This document shows positions 1 through 7,324 of a DNA stretch of 64,000 nucleotides, one piece after another. The stretch comes from an uncultured Flaviramulus sp. GTDB taxonomy: Bacteria; Bacteroidota; Bacteroidia; Flavobacteriales; Flavobacteriaceae. The position numbers and the translations under genes are program-made. The notes under the pieces were generated by a model. That model had not been told where the DNA came from. It ran no database searches and saw only the letters and a program-made list of their open reading frames with translations. The first letter of the stretch is position 1. Each line of letters begins with the position of its first letter. The DNA is taken from the NCBI GenBank assembly GCA_947495125.1, contig CANLXL010000012.1, forward strand, positions 62,001 to 126,000, in the 5' to 3' direction.

Positions 1-255
1 GATTCCGGTAACACCGAGTTTTTGAGATGCTACCGTATAATATATGATATTTCCATCGGGGCTAAAACTCGTATTAAATTTGTCAATTTCTGTAGATACC
101 ATTTCCGGATGGAATTTAATCGGTTTATGGGGTATGGAATCTAACTTAAAGGGATGATTTAAAGTTTCCGGGTTTTGGTCTTCGCTTCCTTTTTTTTCGT
201 TTGAACAAGCCGCGCACAGCATAATGCCTAGGAGCAAAATCAATGGATTTCTCAT
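1..255 (-). CDS. Lipoprotein with probable WD40-like/PD40 repeat, 3' end outside window
   Basis: Only the first 85 codons are present; the gene runs off the left edge. The protein begins with a lipoprotein signal (hydrophobic LILLLGIMLCAAC, lipobox Cys at residue 17), so it is probably anchored in the envelope. The visible end has the pattern FNTSFSPDGNIIYYTV, typical of a PD40/TolB-type beta-propeller blade. It lies downstream of the STING-like gene on the same strand, about 150 bp away. Start: the ATG directly before the signal peptide. Fold assignment is inferred from a single blade motif; the rest of the protein is unseen. Confidence 0.7.
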   Translation of the reverse strand, partial: MRNPLILLLGIMLCAACSNEKKGSEDQNPETLNHPFKLDSIPHKPIKFHPEMVSTEIDKFNTSFSPDGNIIYYTVASQKLGVTGI

Positions 256-408
256 AGTGTTTATTATTTTGATTGATGATGATGACGTTTTTTCTGAAAT
301 ATGAGTACAGATTAAACGTTGATTTAAACACCTAATTTAGCAAATAAAAACCAACCTGCCTTCCGGTAGAAAACCGTCTTGATTTTTCCCGTATTACCGC
401 AAGTGCTT

Positions 409-1080
409 CTATACCATTTTAAAATTCAATTTATCATTGGAAATCTCACTCGAATGCTCAATTCGAAGCTGATCAATTTTCTCGCGAAAAAAACTATAAA
501 TCTTTTTCGAATTTTTTTCTGCACTTTTATGATCCATAAAGTCATCTTTTAAATATCGCGACAATGAGAATAGGGTACGTGGAAATTCATAAATAACTAA
601 ATTATTATCGTTGGTGGTTGCCCGTACCCAAAACGGTTCGCTAAAGGTGGCCTCCCTAACATATACGATATCATAACTATCTTCTACCATTTCGGCATAT
701 TTGTTTAAGGATTGGAGGTTTTTAGGCATTCCTACTTCTACCATAATTTGATCTGAAGTAAATGTTTTAATACTGTCGTCCGGAAATGAAAAATGAATTG
801 GAGTTCTGGTTCGAAGTAATTTTCCAAAACGTCCTGTAAAATTCATAAAGTAGCCGGTCGCAAGAATTTCTGCTAGAGACTTTTTATAGGCTTTAACGTT
901 CTCTCGATAGAATATCACAGCTAAAATGACCGAGAATAAAAGCCCAATACCAATGGCTACCCAAATATTGGGAAAAATCGTTGGAGCAACGCCTTCCAAA
1001 TAACCGCTATATGTCCCCACAGTAGGAAAAACAGAATAGAATAAATCTTTTATGGGTAAAAATTTAAAACTGAATCTCAT
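409..1080 (-). CDS. Membrane-anchored prokaryotic STING-like protein (TM-STING), no cyclase gene beside it
   Basis: 223 residues: a 36-residue N-terminal segment, one strong membrane helix (about 38-58), then a soluble domain that follows the STING cyclic-dinucleotide-binding domain from end to end. LAEILATGYFMNF (69-81) matches the helix that in human STING reads HGLAWSYYIGYL. QIMVEVGMPKNLQSL (111-125) matches the ILLPLDCGVPDNLS strand and turn. FWVRATT (150-156, R153) falls where the ligand-binding Arg of RVYSNS lies. VIYEFPRTLFSLSRYLKDDF (162-181) matches VLEYATPLQTLFAMSQYSQ and is followed by a matching final helix. Bacterial STINGs with membrane segments are CBASS effectors that sense cyclic dinucleotides. 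No CD-NTase is visible: the neighbours are an acetyltransferase and a lipoprotein. The fold call rests on a remembered alignment. Confidence 0.72.
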   Translation of the reverse strand: MRFSFKFLPIKDLFYSVFPTVGTYSGYLEGVAPTIFPNIWVAIGIGLLFSVILAVIFYRENVKAYKKSLAEILATGYFMNFTGRFGKLLRTRTPIHFSFPDDSIKTFTSDQIMVEVGMPKNLQSLNKYAEMVEDSYDIVYVREATFSEPFWVRATTNDNNLVIYEFPRTLFSLSRYLKDDFMDHKSAEKNSKKIYSFFREKIDQLRIEHSSEISNDKLNFKMV

Positions 1081-1168
1081 TTGGTTTTATGTAACTGTTC
1101 GTTGTGGTTTTAAAGTTACTAATTTTCCATTAAGTACAGAATTTAGCATCTTATAAGAAATTTGCCTT

Positions 1169-1251
1169 GGCTATCCTAAAATAGCCTTTCACATCGTATA
1201 AACAATTAATTATAGCCATAAAACAGTTTCTGTTCTAATGTCTTGGAACAG
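1169..1251. other. Two small inverted repeats between the STING-like and GNAT genes
   Basis: 1169-1186 is GGCTAT-N6-ATAGCC. 1230-1251 is CTGTTC-N10-GAACAG, lying 4 bases beyond the acetyltransferase stop codon, so on the minus strand it could end or stabilise that transcript. Neither is followed by a strong T-run. Confidence 0.4.
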
Positions 1252-1254
1252 CTG

Positions 1255-1725
1255 TTAGCGGTTCGGGCTTTTGCCTGCTGTTTCAAGTTTCATTCTCAAC
1301 AAAGGATATGCTTTTCCCTGGTCGTCTTTGTCTGTTCGTTCATATGTTTTGAATCCCAGTTTTTCGTAAAATTTAACGGCATTTGTGTTTTGTTCGTTTA
1401 CGTCCACTTTATCAGCCTTTAATTCTAAAAAAGCGAAGTCAGTTAACTTTCTGCCAAAACCTTTCCCGATATATTCAGGCGAAAAGAATAACATTTCTAT
1501 TTTCTGTTCAGCAACTCCAATAAATCCCAGCACTTTGTTGCTTTGTTTTAAGCAATAAACATCAAAATGATTAAAATCAATGGTCTTTACAAGTATCTTG
1601 ATTTCTTCAAAGTCAGTCGGTTTTAAGAAATCGTGGGTGGCCAATACGGATTTCTCCCAAACCTTGAGAATTTGCTCCTTGTCGTTATCCGTGTACGCTT
1701 CTATTTTAAAATCTTGATTTGACAT
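1255..1725 (-). CDS. GNAT-family N-acetyltransferase
   Basis: 156 residues, the usual size of a single GNAT domain. The acetyl-CoA loop is visible as SPEYIGKGFGRKL (about 82-94, pattern Q/RxxGxG/A), followed by the typical NTNAVKFYEKLGFKTYER helix-strand end of the fold. Family members transfer an acetyl group from acetyl-CoA to an amine; the substrate cannot be told. It is a lone gene with flanking inverted repeats and an IS3 scrap upstream, suggesting a single-gene insertion in an accessory region. Confidence 0.85.
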   Translation of the reverse strand: MSNQDFKIEAYTDNDKEQILKVWEKSVLATHDFLKPTDFEEIKILVKTIDFNHFDVYCLKQSNKVLGFIGVAEQKIEMLFFSPEYIGKGFGRKLTDFAFLELKADKVDVNEQNTNAVKFYEKLGFKTYERTDKDDQGKAYPLLRMKLETAGKSPNR

Positions 1726-1842
1726 ATTTGTTTAATTCCGGGTAATTCAACTTCTGCACTGTTAAATGTATCAATACATCTATATAATGTTTCCTTTTGT
1801 GCCAGTTTTAGGTTGACCGCTAAGGGTTGGTATATGCTTGAT

Positions 1843-1965
1843 TCAATAATAAATCGTGCTCCTATCGACTCCTAATTCTCGAGTCAACTCAGGAACATTA
1901 TTTCCTTGTTCGTTTTCTTTTAAAATCTTTAAGGTCCGATTCTCGGTAAATTTGCTATTTTTCAT
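1843..1965 (-). pseudogene. IS3-family transposase orfA remnant
   Basis: Forty codons begin MKNSKFTENRTLKILKENEQ and contain VPELTRELGVDRSTIYY, the helix-turn-helix start of an IS3/IS911 OrfA. A TGA stop falls where the intact protein would continue with a Trp-Lys-x-Lys-Tyr segment. No orfB and no terminal inverted repeats were seen around it. It is a scar of a former insertion sequence. Confidence 0.75.
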
Positions 1966-2133
1966 CTGACAGTTTAAAATTTAAAATTAGTAAATTCGAA
2001 TTTTATACGGTCTTATTTTTTAGGGAAGGCTACAAAACAGGATGGTCTACACTAGGATTAGCAGGAGGTTAGATCCAAAATTCAAATGGTGCCACGAGTT
2101 CATTTGAATGCATCTCACCAAAATAAAAGTCAG

Positions 2134-2162
2134 TTGCTCTTATTATAAATAAATTATATTTG
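2134..2162 (+). promoter_or_regulatory. Bacteroidota-type promoter of the NeuD-like gene
   Basis: TTG at 2134-2136, an 18-bp spacer, then TATATTTG at 2155-2162, a full match to the Bacteroidota primary sigma pattern TTG-N17..23-TAnnTTTG. The start codon is 78 bp downstream. Confidence 0.6.
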
Positions 2163-2240
2163 AAAGAGAAATACGTGCAATTAATTGTGTTTATTTCTTT
2201 GTTAGGGCTTATTTAGGATAGACCAGAAAATAAAAAAACT

Positions 2241-2906
2241 ATGGAGAACATAATATTAATTGGCGGAGGCAATCAAGCGCATTACACAATAGATATCATT
2301 GAGAAAGAAAACAAATATAATATCGTTGGAATTGTTGATTCAATACACAATGTTGGTTCAGATAGATTTGGATATAAAGTTATTGGTAGACTAGAAAATA
2401 TTTTAGAATTAATCAAAAGACATAAAATTTATGGTGGTATAATCTCTATAGGTGATAATTGGGGCAGATATTATGTGAGTGAACAAATAAAGCAAATAGC
2501 ACCAAACTTTGTATTTATTAATGCCATTCACCCATCGGTTATTATTGGTAATCATGTTGAAATTGGATGTGGGGTTGTTGCAATGGCCGGATGCATATTT
2601 AATCCAATGTCAAAGATAGGAGATTTTACTTTTTTTGCTACAGGAGCTCAAGTTGAGCATGATTGTGTTATTTCAAATTTTGCTAGCATTTCTGCCGGTT
2701 CGATAACTGGTGGCTATGTTGTTCTAGGCAAATATTCGGCAATAACTTTAGGAGTTACTGTAGTTGATAGATTGTCAATAGGAGAAAATAGTGTAATTGG
2801 TGCAGGCAGTTTGGTTGTTAAAAATATCCCGGATAATGTATTAGCATACGGTAATCCTTGTAAAATAATTAGAAAGAGAGAAAGTGGTGAAAAGTTTTTG
2901 AAATAG
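2241..2906 (+). CDS. NeuD/PglD-family sugar O-/N-acyltransferase
   Basis: 221 residues in two parts. The N-terminal Rossmann-like PglD_N domain opens with NIILIGGGNQAH (3-14). A left-handed beta-helix (about 95-205) of hexapeptide repeats follows (VIIGNHVEIGCGVVAM, KIGDF, VISNFASIS). The catalytic His of the family is H140 in AQVEHDC. Such enzymes acetylate nucleotide- or lipid-linked amino sugars or sialic acid for surface glycans, using acetyl-CoA. No other glycan gene is near, so it looks like a stray piece of a polysaccharide locus; its DNA appears more AT-rich than the core genes here. Confidence 0.85.
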   Translation: MENIILIGGGNQAHYTIDIIEKENKYNIVGIVDSIHNVGSDRFGYKVIGRLENILELIKRHKIYGGIISIGDNWGRYYVSEQIKQIAPNFVFINAIHPSVIIGNHVEIGCGVVAMAGCIFNPMSKIGDFTFFATGAQVEHDCVISNFASISAGSITGGYVVLGKYSAITLGVTVVDRLSIGENSVIGAGSLVVKNIPDNVLAYGNPCKIIRKRESGEKFLK

Positions 2907-2975
2907 AATAAAAATAAAACAGTCCTTGACAATGTGCATAATCATAAGGGGTTTCAGAGGTATTCGAAATAATAA

Positions 2976-3476
2976 ATGGAGTTAGAAGAAGATAAAATAG
3001 AAAAAGATATTGAAATTCTAAAGGACGGTCCAATATGCAAGTATTTCAAAAACGGAATTCTTGACGAAGATTTGAATTGGTTTAATAATAACAATTTTGA
3101 GATTATAGAAATGAATTGTCGGAATTGGAATCGCAAAAATGCTCATGAGAATTTAAAGGTTGCTCTTAATTTTCCAGATTATTATGGTGAAAACTTAAAT
3201 GCGTTTGCAGACTGTCTGACCGATATGTATAACAAAAAATATCGAGGATTGATTTTAGTTTTTAGACGCTATGACAATTTTGTAGAAGAAGATGGAAAAT
3301 TTGCCGAAGCAATTCTTGACATTATAGCAAGAGAATCTCGATTTTGGCTGCTGAGTGGGCAAAAATTAATCGGACTTATACAATCTGATGACCCTAATTT
3401 GAACTTTCCAAAACTTGGTGGAACGAGTCCAAGTTGGAATGGAGTTGAATGGTTAAATGAGAACAGAAAAAAATGA
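2976..3476 (+). CDS. Barstar-family (RNase inhibitor) protein
   Basis: 166 residues with a barstar core: a helix-strand start, then the hallmark FPDYYGENLNAFADCLTDM (66-84) and an LILVFRRYDNF strand. Barstars bind and block barnase-type ribonucleases and also act as immunity proteins to polymorphic toxins. No barnase or toxin gene is in the window, so this is an orphan. The first ~45 residues extend beyond the ~90-residue barstar fold. Its stop overlaps the start of the next gene by 4 bp (ATGA), so the two are translationally coupled. Confidence 0.8.
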   Translation: MELEEDKIEKDIEILKDGPICKYFKNGILDEDLNWFNNNNFEIIEMNCRNWNRKNAHENLKVALNFPDYYGENLNAFADCLTDMYNKKYRGLILVFRRYDNFVEEDGKFAEAILDIIARESRFWLLSGQKLIGLIQSDDPNLNFPKLGGTSPSWNGVEWLNENRKK

Positions 3477-4468
3477 CCACTTTCCCAACCATAGCCTCCA
3501 CCCTTTCTGCAAAAGCATTAGGTGAATTTGCCAAAGAAAAATATGGATTGCCTCAAAATTACGAATGCAGACTCTTTAGAACTGGAATGAATCATACTTA
3601 TTTTCTTTCCGATAACAAAACAACTTATGTTTTAAGAGTTTATAGTTACCATTGGCGATCGAAAAGCGAAATTAGCGAAGAACTCAACCTATTAAACTTA
3701 TTGAACGCGCATCATTTAGGTGTCTCTTTTCCTATTCCGGATAAACATGGTGAGCTCATTCAAGAGATCGATGCCCCTGAAGGCCTGCGGTATGCAGCGC
3801 TTTTCTCGTTTGCAAAGGGGGAAAAAATAAGGTTTCTGGACGAAGAGACTTGTTTTTCCATTGGTGCCCTGATGGCCAAAATTCATGATCTCACCGCTAA
3901 CAAAACGATCGATCGTATTTCTTATGATAAAGCATCCCTTATAACCCAACCTTATGAGCACTTAAAAACATGCTTTTCAGAAACATTGCCTGAAATGAAA
4001 TTTATCAAAGGGCTTGGTGAATTATTTCAGGATACCGATTTTGAAAATACACAAAAGGGTATTGTTCATTTAGACATTTGGTATGATAATATGGCTGTAA
4101 CCGATGACAAGGTCATCACGGTTTTTGACTTTGATTTTTGTGGAAATGGCATTCAGGTATTAGACGTTGGCTATTTTTGTAAACAATTATTTCATATTGA
4201 AACCGACAAGAAGACTTATGAACAGAAAAAGAAACAATTTTTAAAAGGCTATCAAAGTATTCGTCTGTTATCTGATCATGAATTGCAATTCATTCCTAAA
4301 GCAAGCCTGGCGGTTTTTGTATTCTATCTGGGTGTTCAGGCACAACGGTTCGATTGGTCGAATATCTTTTTATCTGAAAATTATCTAAAAATGTTCTATG
4401 TTGCCAGATTAAAATCCTGGATGGCATACCATAATATTGAAAAAATAGCTGTGACTGAAGATGGATAA
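3473..4468 (+). CDS. APH-fold phosphotransferase (aminoglycoside/homoserine/choline kinase family)
   Basis: 331 residues. The catalytic loop VHLDIWYDN has H199, D201 and N206 (the HxDxxxxN Brenner motif), and the metal-binding DFDF follows at 219-222. The N-lobe has TTYVLRVY (50-57), the usual nucleotide-binding strand. Relatives phosphorylate small hydroxylated molecules, including antibiotics and amino-sugars, with ATP or GTP; the substrate is not readable here. Coupled to the barstar gene by a 4-bp overlap and followed by a likely terminator. Confidence 0.85.
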   Translation: MTTFPTIASTLSAKALGEFAKEKYGLPQNYECRLFRTGMNHTYFLSDNKTTYVLRVYSYHWRSKSEISEELNLLNLLNAHHLGVSFPIPDKHGELIQEIDAPEGLRYAALFSFAKGEKIRFLDEETCFSIGALMAKIHDLTANKTIDRISYDKASLITQPYEHLKTCFSETLPEMKFIKGLGELFQDTDFENTQKGIVHLDIWYDNMAVTDDKVITVFDFDFCGNGIQVLDVGYFCKQLFHIETDKKTYEQKKKQFLKGYQSIRLLSDHELQFIPKASLAVFVFYLGVQAQRFDWSNIFLSENYLKMFYVARLKSWMAYHNIEKIAVTEDG

Positions 4469-4512
4469 GACAGCATGAGGCTTTTACCTTTTGTAGAAAG
4501 AGCTGTCTTTAT
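4467..4512 (+). terminator. Probable terminator after the barstar-kinase pair
   Basis: AAGACAGC (4467-4474) pairs with GCTGTCTT (4502-4509) across a 27-nt loop and is followed by TAT. The long loop makes this only moderately convincing. Confidence 0.45.
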
Positions 4513-4549
4513 TTGCTAGATATATTTAATTTTAAAAGCTTACTCTGAT

Positions 4550-5107
4550 TTGAAAAAAATACTGATCATTACACTTTGTTCAATTTTAGTTTCTTGTGGA
4601 ATTAAAACTGAAGAATCGGCATTTGACCAAATCATTGTGAACAATGAATTGCATAGCAATCTATTTAATTCAACCGAGTATATACTCAATCCTTTGACAT
4701 TAAAAACAGAATTTGGATATGACAATCTTCCGGATTCAACGCAATATATCGTAAAATCTAATGCGATTGTAAACAACGACAGTCTAAGGTTAATGAGGTT
4801 TGCGAAATTAAAAAGAATCCACTCCGACACACTTGAATTGAATATATTCGAGTTGAACCCGGCGTACAATCAGAATCTGACCATAAGAATAGCCAACAAC
4901 CAATTCGCAACGGCATTTGAATACCAAATGCCCGGACCACCAGTTGAACCAAAAATCAAAAGACTTAAACAAGAATTAATTGTGAGATCGATTCCCAAAC
5001 AAAAGGGAGAAATGATTTTTGGTAAATTCTATTTTAAAGGAATTTGCGAATCAGATTGTAAAGGAGGCATCGAAATAAAAGGTGATTTTAAAGCTGAATT
5101 GGAATAA
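4550..5107 (+). CDS. Unknown lipoprotein
   Basis: 185 residues starting at a TTG, with no ATG available before the signal peptide (KKILIITLCSILVSCG, lipobox Cys at 16). The mature part is a soluble, Asn-rich protein with no motif I recognise; a CESDC pair occurs near the end. It sits in a row with the Imm26-like and TraB/GumN genes and may be co-transcribed with them. Confidence 0.6.
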   Translation: MKKILIITLCSILVSCGIKTEESAFDQIIVNNELHSNLFNSTEYILNPLTLKTEFGYDNLPDSTQYIVKSNAIVNNDSLRLMRFAKLKRIHSDTLELNIFELNPAYNQNLTIRIANNQFATAFEYQMPGPPVEPKIKRLKQELIVRSIPKQKGEMIFGKFYFKGICESDCKGGIEIKGDFKAELE

Positions 5108-5126
5108 AAACGAACACGCCGCAAAG

Positions 5127-6347
5127 ATGGATAAAGTTAATCACAGTGAATTCGAATTAAATAATGAACAACGAAAATATTTAGGCCTGGAATTAGTTGC
5201 TGAAGCTTGGGACAAAGTCATACTAAAAGGGGATGTATATAGACCTGATTCGGTTCTATATTTTGATGAGGACACCATCAGGAAACAGATTGTTTCGACC
5301 GATTCAAAATACACAGAAACACAGTATAACGAGCAAACAAAAGACAGAGCGCTTCTTCTTCCAAAAACTCAAAAAGGTAAGCCAAAGAAACTAACTTCTG
5401 CCACTTTAGAAACTAAAACGCCTATAGGTGTTTACTTCGATTTTAGTATAAACGGTATCGTCATTGGAAACCACTCCACGCAAAACAGCTTTTATTCAAC
5501 TCATTTTGAAAATATCAAATTCAAAGACATTTCAGATTTAAGAAAATGGCTGACAAAATTTATCAAAAGTTCATCGGAAAACGATCTCAATGAAATAGAA
5601 CAGTTCGCCTCCAAGAAAAGGAAAAGAGTTAAACTAAAAGAAGGGGATTTTTTCACTTTTAAAGTGGATCGCAGGAATTATGGTTTTGGACGTTTAATTT
5701 GTGACCTAAGACCGCTCCGAAAAGATGCGAGGTTTCAAGCAAAAAAGAATTATGGAATCATGAATCTAATGACTCAACCTCTTGTGATTAAAGTTTATCA
5801 TTTTATGAGCCCATCAAAAATTGTCGATTTTGGAGAACTTAAAAAGTTAGCCTCTTTTCCATCTCAATATATAATGGACAATGCATTGTTTTATGGAGAT
5901 TATGAAATTATAGGAAATGAACCTCTATCGGAATTTGAATATGATTTTCCGATGTCCTATTCGAAAAGCATCCATTATGATGATTTAAGTACTGTTTACC
6001 TTCAATACGGTTTAATATTTAAAGAAACGACAACAAAGAAATACAACGAGCATTTAGCCCTTGAAAACCCAGATAAAAATGCTAAAATTTTAGAAGCTAA
6101 TCCATATCGCATGGAAGGCATTAGTGCCACATTAAATATTTCAAAGAAAATATTGGTAGATTGTATGGCGTCACATTCAAATCGCCCATATTGGGACGCT
6201 GATTATTATGAGCGTAAATTTGACTTACGAAACCCCAAAAACGAAAAGGTTAAAAACGATATTTTTAGGTTTTTCAATCTTAACCCCGACAAATCGTATT
6301 ATGAGAACTTAAAGAAGCTTCAAACTAACTTACAAACTAAACGATAA
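5127..6347 (+). CDS. Imm26-like immunity-family protein
   Basis: 406 residues from the ATG; a GTG 45 bp upstream (5082) is possible but would overlap the preceding gene. There is no signal peptide, so it should be cytoplasmic. From about residue 170, VKLKEGDFFTFKV then YGFGRLI (185-191) matches the opening of the Imm26 fold seen in immunity proteins of polymorphic toxin systems. The 165 residues before it form an unrecognised domain containing GVYFDFSINGIVIGNHS. No partner toxin is present. The family call is by motif resemblance only. Confidence 0.55.
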   Translation: MDKVNHSEFELNNEQRKYLGLELVAEAWDKVILKGDVYRPDSVLYFDEDTIRKQIVSTDSKYTETQYNEQTKDRALLLPKTQKGKPKKLTSATLETKTPIGVYFDFSINGIVIGNHSTQNSFYSTHFENIKFKDISDLRKWLTKFIKSSSENDLNEIEQFASKKRKRVKLKEGDFFTFKVDRRNYGFGRLICDLRPLRKDARFQAKKNYGIMNLMTQPLVIKVYHFMSPSKIVDFGELKKLASFPSQYIMDNALFYGDYEIIGNEPLSEFEYDFPMSYSKSIHYDDLSTVYLQYGLIFKETTTKKYNEHLALENPDKNAKILEANPYRMEGISATLNISKKILVDCMASHSNRPYWDADYYERKFDLRNPKNEKVKNDIFRFFNLNPDKSYYENLKKLQTNLQTKR

Positions 6348-6354
6348 GGAATCT

Positions 6355-7239
6355 ATGAAATCCTATTTACTTACATTTTTTGCATTAATCTTAATCGGAC
6401 ATGTTGGGTTTTCTAAGGAGTGCATTAAAAAAGATAGCCTAAAGACCAACACGGTTTTATATAAGGTAATACATCCTGAATTTAAAAAGACGTCCTATTT
6501 ATTTGGAACGCATCATGCCTTTGGAAAACCATTTTTTGATGGCTTAAAGATCGCCCGAGATGCTTTGACCGCTTCAGATGTTCTAATTAAAGAAAATTTA
6601 AATATCCCAGGACATCTGGCGATAGATATAATCAACAAACGAACAAAAGCAACCAACTGGAAAAAGTATCTGGATAAGGATGAATATCACTTTATTCTTA
6701 ATCTTTTTTCATCTAGCGATTTGACCTTTGACAAAATGACTCCTGCCGAATTATATGCTTTTTTAAGCAGACACCACAAAGAAGAGATCTGTATTGGCAA
6801 GGATTCTACGGCTACTTACTTTTCTCTTGACGACTATATTGCATCTGTGGCACGAGAACATCAGATGGATGTTATTGGTCTCGAAACCACAAAAGAACAA
6901 CTCGATCTAATAAATGGAGATGTTAAAGGAATGCCTCGCAAAGTTCATAAAAAAAGGCTTTCAAGAATGATAACGAGAATCAAATCCAAGTCCCTTGATC
7001 TATGCGCTGAAATCGATTGGTATAGACATATGAACTTTGATTTTAAGTTGAATCAACCTTGCCAAAACACATTGGTGCTAACTGATCGCAATCAGCGATG
7101 GATGATCGATTTGCTGGATCATTTTAAATCGAAGAACTGCTTCGTAGTTGTTGGGTTGAGCCACCTAATGTTCGAATGCGGATTAATAAATCAATTAACT
7201 CGGCTGGGGTATAATATCGAACCTATTGAGGTAAAATAA
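6355..7239 (+). CDS. TraB/GumN family protein, exported
   Basis: 294 residues with a signal peptide (about 1-20). The N-terminal SYLFGTHHAF (47-56) and C-terminal VVGLSHL (265-271, H270) are the two conserved His-containing motifs of the TraB/GumN fold, related to Tiki-type metalloproteases. The true substrate in bacteria is unknown. It starts 7 bp after the Imm26-like gene, so the two are probably one transcript. Confidence 0.8.
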   Translation: MKSYLLTFFALILIGHVGFSKECIKKDSLKTNTVLYKVIHPEFKKTSYLFGTHHAFGKPFFDGLKIARDALTASDVLIKENLNIPGHLAIDIINKRTKATNWKKYLDKDEYHFILNLFSSSDLTFDKMTPAELYAFLSRHHKEEICIGKDSTATYFSLDDYIASVAREHQMDVIGLETTKEQLDLINGDVKGMPRKVHKKRLSRMITRIKSKSLDLCAEIDWYRHMNFDFKLNQPCQNTLVLTDRNQRWMIDLLDHFKSKNCFVVVGLSHLMFECGLINQLTRLGYNIEPIEVK

Positions 7240-7324
7240 AGCGCACGAGCGGCGAACCAAAAAAAACGAATATCTTTAGTTGAACAACAACACCATCACT
7301 CAAAGTCATTATATATTCCAAAAT

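Larger units (their letters stand above)
1726..2240. other. Gene-poor spacer with transposase scar
   Basis: 515 bp between the acetyltransferase and the acyltransferase. It holds the IS3 orfA fragment (1843-1965) and a promoter for the next gene (2134-2162). The remaining sequence has no convincing coding potential. Confidence 0.6.

Noticed and set aside
1200-1840. Integron cassette around the GNAT gene
   Set aside because: Flanking inverted repeats lack paired attC core sites and no integrase was seen.
1-2240. A CD-NTase gene to accompany the STING-like protein
   Set aside because: No GS-x-x-x-GT nucleotidyltransferase motif was seen in any frame here; it may lie beyond the left edge.
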